From positions 27,100,519 to 27,164,518 of the forward strand of contig CM069608.1 in NCBI GenBank assembly GCA_035771175.1: 64,000 nucleotides of DNA, written 5' to 3'. How positions within the stretch are numbered: position 1 is the stretch's first letter; each line of letters begins with the position of its first letter. This DNA is from Paratinospora sagittata. Taxonomy: Eukaryota; Streptophyta; Magnoliopsida; Ranunculales; Menispermaceae. A program made the position numbers and the translations under genes. The notes under the pieces are model-generated. The model saw nothing but the letters and a program-made list of their open reading frames with translations, did no database searches and had not been told where the DNA came from. Below, one piece after another: positions 34,214 to 44,457 of the stretch.

Positions 34214-36085
34214 GATGAAAGTCATGGTACATTTCAGAATTCCTTTCTCAAGTTCACTAAGTGTACCACTCTCTGTGAAACTGGATTGAAACAACTATCT
34301 GCAGTGGAAGTCGCAGATCATTCCAATTGTGATTGGGCATGAACTTGAAGATATCTTGTTTGGGAAGAAAACATAGCCCAATCCACTGCTAGCTAATGGC
34401 GATTCAAATCCAAAATATGTTGTTTGGATGAAGAATGATCGACTACTGTTAAGTTGATTACGTTCTTAAATAACAGAGACTGTTTTTGGTACAATTGCTC
34501 ATTATTCAACGTCTGAGACAATTTGGAAAGCATTAGAACGAAACTTTGCTAATCAATAAAAAACAAGAGTGCTTCAGTTAAAAACATAGTTACAGACCAT
34601 GAGGAAAGGTAATCTTTTCATCTCAGATTTTTGTGACAAGATGAGGTCAATTGTTGATAGCCTGATCTCTGCTGGACAGTAGATCAGTGATCAAGATCTT
34701 GTAATGGCAGTCCTAAATGGTTTAGGAACTGAATATCACGTCACGTGGTAGTGAATATCACGTCATGTGTTGATGAGGTCTCTATGAAAGAGGCTCAAGC
34801 CTTGTTGATGAGTCATGAGAGTAGATTGGAAAGGTTAAATTCTGAACATGAAACTACAATGAAAACCTCTGTAAATATGGTCGTTCAATCTTCTGAAAAG
34901 AAGAAAAATCATCAAAACTCAAATGGCAATGGCTGTGGTGGTAGATCTGGTAATTATTATGGCGGTCGGCGAGGAGGCTACCGTGGGGGTGGTCGTGGTA
35001 ACAAAATCATTTGTCAAGTCTGTTTTAAGCGAGGTCATGCCGCATTAGTTTGTTATTTCAGATTTGATAAATCTTTTCAAGCATCTTCTTCTCAACAGAG
35101 TTTTGGTAGAGGAGTCTCTGGTAATGGTAATGGTCCTGTTGCTTATATTACCACGCTAGATCTGCACAACGACTCAGCTTGGTTCGTAGATAGTGGGGCA
35201 ACCAACCACGCCACGTCTGATTTTTCTAATATGAGTTTGGCGTCGGAATATACTGGTCTTGAGAGGGTTTCCATTGGCAATGGCAAGACACTTCTCATAT
35301 CTCATATTGGTACATCATCGTTGAACTCTAACACCTCTCCATTACTTCTTAAATCTACTCTTCATGTACCTGAGATAAAGAAAAAATTGGTTAGTGTTTC
35401 CAAATTAACAAGAGATAATGATGTTTATGTGGAATTTCATGCTGATTCTTGTTTTGTCAAGGACAAGCATACCAAGAAAGTAATGATCCAAGGGAGACTT
35501 AAAGATGGTCTGTACATGTTGGGGGATTTTGCTTCGAATGGACAAAGTAGTGTACAATGTGCTTTGGTTACTTCTTCCCTTGGTTCTGTTTCTAATACGT
35601 ATGTGTCTTTTGCTGATTCTTGTTCATCTTTGAATGTTTCTGAATCTAATTTGAGTTCATCTACTAGTTGTTTTGTTGTTACTGATGTGAAAGATGGAAA
35701 TAAATGTGAGATAATTGATAGATCTTTGGTTCCTTCTGTGTTGTCTGTAGAGAATATAAATATGTGGCATCAACGTATTGGCCATCCTATGGCACAAACT
35801 GTGTTAAGAATCCTTAACAAGTGTGCTATTTCTACTACCTCTCGTATGTCATTTTGTAGTGCTTGTCAATATGGTAAGAGCCATGTACTTCCATTCCCTC
35901 ATTCTACAACTAAGACAACACAACCACTTGAATTAATACATATTGATGTTTGGGGACCGACCCCTACACCATCTACTAAGGGATTTCGTTACTATATACA
36001 CTTTATTGATGATTTTACCATATTCACTTGGATATATCCTATGTCTCTCAAGTCTCAAGAATTTCCTACATTTGTTCTATTTTAG
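34214..36085 (+). pseudogene. Copia 2 Gag-protease-integrase start
   Basis: 34214-34745 holds a gag domain with several stops; recognisable parts include NYLQWKSQ, SETIWKALERNF and LVMAVLNGLG. An open frame 34745-36085 (446 codons) continues with a glycine/arginine-rich stretch, the knuckle CQVCFKRGHAALVC, the protease motif WFVDSGATNHA, pre-integrase MWHQRIGHPM and CSACQYGK, and the first integrase motif ELIHIDVWGP. The frame stops at 36083-36085 in the integrase core; 36086-36240 continues it with substitutions (FDWGGEY where SDxGxEF is expected). Confidence 0.9.
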
Positions 36086-36950
36086 AACTTGGTTGAAAAA
36101 CAGCTAGGTAGGCAAATTAAAGTGGTACAATTTGATTGGGGAGGCGAATATTGTCCTTTCAAAGAATTTTTGGCCAACATTGGCATCAAATTTCAGCATC
36201 CATGTCCTCATATGCATAAGGAAAACGGTTGTGCTTAAAGGAAACACCGTCATATTGTCAAAACAGGATTGACATTACTAAGTCATGCTTCAATGCCTAC
36301 TTCTTATTGGTGGAATGCCTTTTCTACTGCAGTGTTTCTGATATACTAATTACCATCTGTTGTGTTGTCTCAAGTATCTCCTTATCAAAAGCTATTTGGT
36401 ATTGCTCCAAATTACAAGTGTCTTAAGATTTTTGGGTGAGTGTTATCCGCACCTTCGGCCTTATAATTCAAATAAGTTACAACCTCGCTCATCCTTGGGT
36501 GTGTTTCTTGGTTATTCAAGTAATCACAAGGGCTATTTGTGTCTTCATCAGTCAGGTCGTGTGTATGTTGCTCGCAATGTGGTGTTTAATGAAAGTTGTT
36601 TTCCTTTTGCTCATGGGTTTCCTCACTCAAAGTATACCTCTCAAACATCTCCTGCTACTTCAATTGTTCCTTCGAGTATTTTTGTTCCACAACCTAACTC
36701 ATCTATTCTCCGTTTATTTTTCCAGAAGCCCATCCCCATCATACACCACAGTCCATTGTTCCAATGCAATCAACTACCTTAACACAGTCGACTGTTTCCC
36801 CTCAATTACCTGCTCAGTCTCTTGCTCCCACACATCGCATGACCACCCGAGCTCAAAGTGGCATCTTCAAACCAAAAATTTATGCCTTTACCAAACACCC
36901 TCTTCCATCCTCTCTTATTATGGATGAACCTAAGACTGTCAAGTCTTCCC

Positions 36951-37580
36951 TTGCTTTGCCTCAATGGAATCAAGCTATGGTTGAGGAATACCAAGCATTG
37001 ATGCGAAACCACGCTTGGGATCTTATCCCTTATCAACCACATATGAATCTAGTTGGAAATAAATGGGTATTCAAGGTAAAACTTAATGCTAATGGTACCG
37101 TGCAAAGGTAAAAAGCTCGTTTGGTTGCGAAAGGGTTTCATCAAACTCGAGTATAGATTTTACTGAGACTTTAAACCCTGTAGTGAAGCCTACAACTGTG
37201 AGAATTGTGCTTTTTATTGCAGTCACTAGAGGATGAGACATTCGTTAATTAGATGTGAACAATGCTTGCTTTGCCTCAATGGAATCAAGCTATGGTTGAG
37301 GAATACCAAGCATTGATGCGAAACCACACTCGGGATCTTATCCCTTATCAACCACATATGAATCTAGTTGGAAATAAATGGGTATTCAAGGTAAAACTTA
37401 ATGCTAATGGTACCGTGCAAAGGTAAAAAGCTCGTTTGGTTGCGAAAGGGTTTCATCAAACTCGAGTATAGATTTTACTGAGACTTGTAACCCTGTAGTG
37501 AAGCCTACAACTGTGAGAATTGTGCTTTCTATTGCAGTCACTAGAGGATGAGACATTCGTCAATTAGATGTGAACAACGC
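36951..37580 (+). repeat. 315-bp tandem duplication inside the RT region
   Basis: Copy 1 is 36951-37265 and copy 2 is 37266-37580. Both begin TTGCTTTGCCTCAATGGAAT and run to GATGTGAACAA; only about five substitutions separate them. The period is exactly 105 codons. Both copies already carry the same TAA after GTGCAAAGG, so decay began before duplication. Confidence 0.95.
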
Positions 37581-38156
37581 TTTCTTGAACGATACTCTCA
37601 ATGAATCCGTGTTTATGATCCAACTAAAAGGCTTATTGATCAACATAAACCTTCTTATGTCTGTCATTTGAAGAAAACATTATATGGGCTTAAGCAAGTT
37701 CCGCGAGCATGGTTTGACAAGCTACAAGTTGCACTTCTAGCCTGGGGTTTCACTAATTCGAAATCTGATAGTTCATTTTTCTTTCTTCACAATGGACAAC
37801 ATCTTACTTTTTTGTTAGTATATGTAGATGATATCTTGTTGACCGGGAGTGACAATAAGACTATAAACAAGTTGGTTCATGACTTGAACCCTATTTTTGC
37901 CTTAAAAGGATCTTGGTGCTATTCATTTCTTCTTAGGAATTGAGGTATGCCGAACTGCTTCTTCACTTCACTTGTCTCAGTCTAAGTACATTGTGGATTT
38001 TCTTACAAAGACCAAGATGGCTGGGGCTAAATCCACTTCATCTCCAGCTTGTTCGTCCACCAAACTATCTTTATACAATGGTAATCCTTTTCCAGATGTC
38101 ACTTTCTCTAGAAGCACAATTGGTGCTTTTCAATACTTGTTGATTACTAGATCGTA

Positions 38157-38264
38157 TATTGGATTCATTGTCAACAAATTAACTAGACCGGATATTGGAT
38201 TCATTGTCAACGAATTAACTAGACCGGATATTGGATTCATTGTCAACAAATTAAGTCAGTTTTA
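38157..38264 (+). repeat. 36-bp unit repeated three times
   Basis: Units start at 38157, 38193 and 38229 and contain TATTGGATTCATTGTCAAC. They encode RPDIGFIVNKLT-like 12-residue repeats where copia RT normally has one. Confidence 0.95.
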
Positions 38265-38841
38265 ACACTCTCCTACTACACTTCATTGGCAAGCCTAGAA
38301 ACGTTTGTTGAGGTACTTGAAAGGCACAGTTCATGAAGGACTTACAATCACTACTGGCTCACCTTTTACTCTTAAAGCCTTCTCAGATGCTGATTGGGCA
38401 AGTAGTGTTGATGATTGCAAATCGACGGGTGGATTTGTAGTTTATCTTGGTTCTAATCTCATATCTTGGTTTTCAAAAAAGCAAAGTGTTGTGGCGCGAT
38501 CCAGTATTGAAAGTGAATACAAATCACTTGCCAATACAACTGCGGAATTATCATGGATTCAATGTCTTCTTCGTGAAATTCAGTTGCCAGTGTGTGGCAT
38601 TCCTCTTATTTGGTGTGACAATTTATCTACTGCTGCTCTTGCTGCCAACCCAGTTTAACATGCTCACACAATGCATAGAGAAATTGATGCTCATTTTGTT
38701 CTAGACAAAGTTTGCAATGGAACTCTTGCAATTTGCTATGTTCCATTAGCTGAACAAGTTGCAAGTTGTGTCTACACAGCGGTTTGTACATCTTAAGTCC
38801 ACGCTCAAAGTTACTCCATCACTTTTTCGCTTGAGGGGGGC

Positions 38842-39081
38842 TGAAGGTGTTATTGTTGAAGACATTTCAGCTGTTGTCAAGACAACTAATAGTTAGAATC
38901 TGTTGTAACATGGTTAAGGTTGTTAGCCTTCAACCAATACAGTTAAGACAAGTGTCCATGTACATAAGTTGTAGATGCTCCCATTCATTGAATATGGACA
39001 GATTAATCTTTCTATATATATATAATAGAGCAGCTACAAGTTTTTTAAAAAAGCTTGTGCTGATATTTTTACAATCTGTTA
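38842..39081 (+). repeat. 3' LTR of copia element 2
   Basis: Begins TGAAGGTGTTATTG and ends TCTGTTA before the CCTAC duplication. It matches the 5' LTR with several substitutions. Confidence 0.9.
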
Positions 39082-39209
39082 CCTACCAAACAGTATTTTA
39101 GCAATTGATTGCCTTCTGCGACCAGGCTTGTGTCTATACTAAAAGTAGTTTCCTCAACCTCCAATAGCTTGAGGGACTGCCATTTTTCAAAGAAAGAATC
39201 CTCCGCCAT
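39082..39209 (-). pseudogene. LINE ORF1, N-terminal piece
   Basis: Starts MAEDSFFEKWQSLKLLEVEE at 39209 and runs to the copia insertion at 39086, ending LLKYCLVG. This fits the opening of plant LINE ORF1 proteins. Codon phase matches the segment starting at 33951 when the copia and one CCTAC are skipped, so the two pieces were one ORF. Confidence 0.85.
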
Positions 39210-39297
39210 AGACGAGGATCCAACTCTCACCACGGAGAGGAAACGAACTTTCTTTGTTGGATTAGCTACATAAATCTGTTTATATTTACCCACACCT

Positions 39298-40997
39298 TGA
39301 TTAATTAAAAATAAAGAAAAGAGAAAAACCAGGATACTATTTCTTCTTTATATAAACATAAAGAATCGTATAAAAAATTGCTGATAGCTGAAGTTTTTTC
39401 CTATTACATGATCCCTGTATCACAAATATGTATCATTGGATTTATCTCATACTTAAGCTAATGTGAATATATAGCAAAATATATTGCCCTAAAATGTTTC
39501 TTTTGAGGAATTGACACTCTTACCTTAGATATGATAGACGTCTAACAATTGAGATCAACTTGAATTATTAAACCTTCAGATACCAATAAAATATTATTGT
39601 AATAAATTTATATTATTTATTGTTAAAAATATATACGCCTTCATCAAAACGTAAAAATACATGAAAACAATAAAACTTACATCAGTAGTTTCAAACTATT
39701 ATTTTTTTAGATAGAATATTTTGAAAATTATATCTTTAAAAATAATTCAAATTTTATAAAATCATCTATACACATTAATTTGGTAATTAGAAACAATTGC
39801 TTTATTATAATAAAGTTAGTGTTAATTAAATACAGATTATTTATTATTTAATCTAATGAAGTATTTTATTAAATTTATAATAACTTAAATCAATTATATA
39901 GTAATTGTTATGAATAAATTCTTGTTAAATAAGTTAGAAAACATTTGATTATCGCACAGGTTTGTAGACTTGTATATATATAATTTGGTAAAGAGAGCAA
40001 AAATTCCAACTGTATAGAGCACTAAATAAGGGAGATAGTAGAGGAAGTTATCACATAGATTTTACATATGGTGAAGGTAATTTGTCTATATAGCTTTTAT
40101 TTATTGTAAACTGAATCAAAATAATCAAAGAATGTTCAAACAAAAATACTAAATTCATTCTTTATTTTCTATAATTTTTTAAATATTTTTGCAACTCATT
40201 TCTTCATCTTTTCTCTTCTCATTTTCTCTACATTATTTCTTACAACTTCTTTTTATGATCTCTCCCATATTTATAGGGAGAGATTTATATCAAAAGATCA
40301 CCAACTTACATAATGAGTAACTATGCTCTCATATAAATGAATAACTATGCTCCCACATGATTTATGTGAGATATATATAAATACATATTTATATAATTTT
40401 AATATATGTACCACTTGAATATATATACTACTTGGATATCATACTACTTTAAATATGTGTATAGTACATATAATTACTATTTAGATATTCAACATATTTA
40501 CAAGATTTTTTTTTTTTTTTTTTATGAAAATAATTGACATAGGAATGTTAAATTTTATGTTCATAAGTTCTAGTATGTTCCTTATGTATGCCTTTTTCCT
40601 GATGAAGTTGGAAAAAGACACCATGCCAGTGGTCTTTGCAAGGGGACTTGTAGCTGTATCCATGAACGCTAGATGGTGAAGGTGACATCATGATGTATTC
40701 TTTCAACAACTGAGGTGGATTGGATGGCTCCAATATTACCGACATAATTGACTAGTTTGTTTCTTCATAGACTTTATAATTTCTTTTCTTTTCTTTTATT
40801 ATTATTTTTTATTTAAAAAAAATATTAATAGTTAATAGTATAACTAACTACATTTTTTATCACCGTACCGTATTCTCAAAAAAGTATTAGACTCATTTCT
40901 AACCTATTAATCTTTCTTATCCCCTAGGGTGTAGTGGCAATAATGACTTTATAATTTGTTGAGTTAGGTTATAAAAAAAAACGTTTTTTTTTTTTTT
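39298..40997. other. Intergenic, no gene seen
   Basis: AT-rich. A poly(T) run lies at about 40507-40523. Minus-strand open frames at 40548-40745 have no recognised domain. A dispersed repeat (40806-40950) is listed separately. Confidence 0.55.
40806..40950 (-). repeat. Dispersed repeat copy 2 (possible SINE remnant)
   Basis: Aligns with 866-1005; shared segments include ATTAATAGTTAAT-like sequence, TACCGTATTCTCAA versus TACCATACTTTCAA, and ACCTATTAAT. Roughly three quarters identical by eye. Confidence 0.4.
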
Positions 40998-41014
40998 AAG
41001 TATATTAAAGTAGG

Positions 41015-41630
41015 ATATCATATCGTCTTCTCTTCTCTTCTTTTTCTCCATCTTCTTCTTCTTCTTCTTCTTCTTCCTCTCCTCCTCTGTCTTTTCTCTG
41101 TTCTCTCCTCTTGGTTGTGTTGTAAAGTGCCCATTTTGGACTTGGGTATTGACGAGCAAAACCACACACCGCTTGGGAGCAACGCCTTCCACGATAAGGT
41201 GAAGAGAGCTCGAGCTTGCTAGAGAGATCCTACAAGAGCTTGGGTTTTGTGCTCAGATCCGAAGACGACAACACCTGATCTAGCCTAGAAGACAATGGAG
41301 CAGAGCGATGGAGTAACCTTATGTAAATAAGTAGTAGTATGTTATAAATGCATATTTGTATGTAGTAGTTGTATGTTGTAAATTAGTAGTATGTTATTGC
41401 GAGGGTTTTGCACTAGTTGTGAGGGTTTTACCCTTTTATTGTGAGAGTTTAGCCCTCTTGTTATTGTGATGTTTTTTTTTTTTTGATCCTTTTGTTATCG
41501 GATTTTACCTATTTCCTCGTGAACATTTTTGCTCACCGTTGTGCCTGCATAGGTTGTCTGTATGTTATTGTATCTATTGGCAGATGTACGGAGATTTAAT
41601 GGAAATGGAATGAACCTTAGGCCAAAAAAA
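41015..41630 (+). mobile_element. 616-bp retroposed unit with poly(A) and 17-bp duplication
   Basis: Flanked by AAGTATATTAAAGTAGG (40998-41014) and AAGTATATCAAAGTAGG (41631-41647), one mismatch apart, and ending in CC followed by at least seven A. These are hallmarks of L1-mediated retroposition on the plus strand. The first 90 bases are CT-rich with (CTT)n, like a 5' leader. The longest forward frame from ATG at 41294 is only 11 codons. No LINE protein or SINE box was recognised. It could be a processed copy of a cellular transcript, possibly non-coding, or a 5'-truncated non-LTR element. Confidence 0.7.
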
Positions 41631-41647
41631 AAGTATATCAAAGTAGG

Positions 41648-43168
41648 GATAATTTATCATCTTTCCACTTATTAAAATGTGTCTTATACACACACATACA
41701 TGGTAGAGGAAATGCACATGCATGCCCGTGATTTTTATGATAAATAAAATAAAATAAAATAATTTTTTTTATAAAAAATATGTATGTTTTTGTCTTTTGA
41801 TATAATTAAAATGAGTAAAGTTATAAAAAAAAAAGGATAAGGGCATATCGGAGTAAAAAGTTAGAAGTTAGGAACAGGAAAATTGAAGTTTTGAAAAGGC
41901 TAAACTGTAGAGACATAATGAGAAAGTAAAAGGTAGTTAAATATCAAGTTATTATTTTACCCCTATTAACATATTTTACCCCTATCAATAATAAAAATAT
42001 AGTTTTTTTAATCAAAATTTATGATATATTTTCATGGGTAGTGTTTTTTTAACCCCTATTAATATATATATATATAGATATATATATATATATTTGTCAA
42101 CTTGTAATTTCAATTTGGTCATTTGCCCTATGAAGATAATTCTTCGGCTCAAATGAAAAAGGTTTTACTCAACTTCTTGAGCCCAATCTCAAGAAGTAAT
42201 TGTAAGTGAATATTGATAATATTTTAAAGGGCAATAATATTTTAATTATAAAAAAATATAATTACGAGTGCAATTACATGTTCATAATCATTAAATTATT
42301 TATTGATAATATTTTAAAGGACAATAATATTCTAACTACAAAAAAGTACAATTAATTACATGTTTATAAACATTAAATTATTTATTGCACAACTTGAACC
42401 CTGGAAAATACTCATATTTAATGAAAAAAATTGATAATTAAAACACAGTCAACTTTTACAACAATGGAGTACTAGCGGTTGACACTTTGATCTGGTTATA
42501 TTCATACAAAGTTATATATATATAGATATAGATATATATTAGTTTGGCCACGCGCCTCGCACGTATTAAATATGTAATTTAGGTTATATTTTAAGTGCTT
42601 TAATAGTGCTCAAAGTTATAATAATCAAACTAATTCCATAAAACTAATTTAAAACAAAGAGATAAGATATTAAGACAAAATGAAACTTACATGAATGAGA
42701 TGTTGTTATAGAATGCAATTTCAAAATCTTAGTGAAAACATAGCCAAGGCCATTATTTTGAAATTAAAACTTATAATTGCAACACTTTAAAAACTTATGT
42801 ATGAGTTAATTCAATGGACATTTTTTTATAGTAATAATTCATTAAAAAAGATAAAAAAATTTAAAAAATATAAATATATATTTTTATATACATTGTTCTA
42901 CTTCTATCACAATTCAAAATGTTAATGAGGTAATGTGAAAGTTCAGAAGGACTTAAAACCACTTTGTCACTGTGAGGAACTATCATCTCCAACCATTGAG
43001 AAAGTTGGTTATTTTTTCTCTTACAGTGAATAAACCTCCACCCCCCAAAATGTTTGAGATTTTTTTAGATGATTGATATAAGGGAGGGAATCTCCGAAGG
43101 TTTCAGCTATGCAAATGCATAAAAAAATTTCAAGAAATTTGTTTTTCTTGCTTTGTTGTGCAAGAAAT
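41648..43168. other. Intergenic, no gene seen
   Basis: AT-rich with short (TA)n tracts (about 42065-42091, 42515-42539) and an imperfect direct repeat of about 75 bases (42206-42290 against 42300-42380, sharing TGATAATATTTTAAAGG and TACATGTT). Nothing coding. Confidence 0.55.
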
Positions 43169-43536
43169 TGTTGATGTAACGACTCTCACCCTGTTTTGTT
43201 TTGATGATTACAAACAATATATTTGTGATCACTAATCTTTTTGACGTAGTTATTTCAGTGCTAATTAGCTCTATCAGATGGATTCAACTATATTGTCAAA
43301 GTATGTGGATGAAACAACATTGCACGAAGATTCAAGAGCTTTATGTTTGTAATTCTTGTTTAGAATCTTAGTGCTGTAGAGTAACTATTACACATTCCAA
43401 CGACAATATGATTTGCATCTTTTGAAAATCATGCATATAGGTTATTATACTCATGCATATACGCTATTATTATATTGATCATGCATGCATGCACAATATC
43501 ATGATTATTATGCAATCATATAGTTAAAATTGTTTA

Positions 43537-43596
<60 letters not shown>

Positions 43597-44457
43597 CATT
43601 GATTATCATGAACTCGTTTTACCAACTTTGCATAATTTTTTCGTTTTACGTGTATTGTATCAAATGTATTGACCATCTGTTTTAATCGATCATTTTACAC
43701 GTGTTTAGTTTTTATCAATTGTATTTCAGTCTTGTCAAAAATATTTTGAAAGTTAGTTTACATGTTTGACAATGTCTTAAACTCTTTTTGATTGAAAAAT
43801 CGGGTTTCTATCACTTTAACGTGAAGGAAAATGCTTCTTTTTCAAGGAAGGCGCTTCTGTTCATTTTTTGAGACTCAGATTTTTCTGATTAGAGTTTAAG
43901 GAACGCGCTCCTGTTGATTTTCCCAAGACTAAGATTTTTCTGATCAAGAAAAAAGGAACGCGCTCCTGTAGTCAAGGGAAAAATAAGAGATTTTATAGAG
44001 TCAATTGTTCTTGATGAAGAACCTCGCTCCTATGCCCACCAGACATATTAAAGAATACGCACTTTGATTGGAGGAAAATCTAAAAGTTTCAAATTTCAAA
44101 GCAGAACCGCGCTCCTTCATTGAGGAACGTGTTCCTGTGCCTCGATTTGGTGTTTTTCTAGAAATACCACACTTTCTCATTTGATGAGTAAGTTTTGCAA
44201 AATTTGAGAACTTGTATCGTTTTTCATACTTCGATTTCTACAAGTCCAAAACAGGTTCTTGAGTGTTTTTAAATATCTTTCAAAGCAAAAGTTCACCTAC
44301 ATTTGTCTATTTGATTCATACTTTCGTATAGTTTTCCAAATCCTTCAAACTATTTGAGAAACTTGTGTGTTTCTCTTGAGCATTCGATCAAAATGTTTTT
44401 GAGCGATTCATTCACATCTTGTGTTGAACCAATTATCTTCATGTCCCTTACAAGAGT
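43169..44457 (+). mobile_element. LTR C1, SIRE/Maximus-like, truncated by element D
   Basis: It starts TGTTGATGTAACGACTCTCACC, matching LTR C2 at 61246 over its 5' half with considerable divergence. It carries GGAACGCGCTCCTG-type motifs (about 43900, 43955, 44102, 44124). The TATA box of C2 (CTATAAATACC) appears here as CTAGAAATACC. Homology to C2 ends near 44457, where LTR D begins. Confidence 0.75.
43540..43590 (+). repeat. (CA)25 microsatellite in LTR C1
   Basis: Uninterrupted dinucleotide run, absent from the equivalent part of LTR C2, so it expanded within this copy. Confidence 0.97.

Larger units (their letters stand above)
36360..38800 (+). pseudogene. Copia 2 integrase C-terminus, RT and RNase H
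   Basis: Segments in three frames cover the integrase tail ([18 protein letters not shown], 36486-36540), RT start ([20 protein letters not shown], then TAA), RT core (LLVYVDDILLTGSD near 37810-37850) and RNase H (DADWASSVDDCKSTGGFVVY, ARSSIESEYKSLA, WCDNLSTAALAANPV, 38389-38658). The RT start is duplicated in tandem and a later RT stretch is triplicated (separate entries). Many stops and frameshifts make it non-functional. Confidence 0.9.
33958..39081 (+). mobile_element. Ty1/copia element 2, nested in the LINE
   Basis: A 5124-bp element with LTRs at 33958-34195 (238 bp) and 38842-39081 (240 bp). Target-site duplication is CCTAC (33953-33957 and 39082-39086). The primer site TGGTATTAGAG follows the 5' LTR at once, with one C-to-T change from the initiator Met-tRNA match. 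TTGAGGGGGGC precedes the 3' LTR. Gag, protease, integrase, RT and RNase H occur in copia order but carry many stops. Several differences between the LTRs point to an older insertion than element 1. Confidence 0.95.
28469..39281 (-). mobile_element. Plant L1-type LINE, split by a copia insertion
   Basis: The element reads from 39281 down to 28469. Its flanks are 16-bp duplications ATATTTACC[T/C]ACACCT at 28453-28468 and 39282-39297 (one mismatch), and its 3' poly(A) appears as T at 28469-28476. Removing the nested copia leaves about 5.7 kb, normal for a plant L1. Order is ORF1 (DUF4283-like domain, CCHC knuckle), AP endonuclease, RT, zf-RVT and RNase H. Several stops and frameshifts make it inactive. 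The full-length span and recognisable duplications show a complete insertion, older than the copia within it. Confidence 0.93.

Noticed and set aside
40548..40745. Minus-strand ORFs near a poly(T), possible processed pseudogene
   Set aside because: No recognisable protein and no matching target-site duplication found.
41040..41192. Lys-rich minus-strand ORF
   Set aside because: Product of the (CTT)n tract read in reverse.
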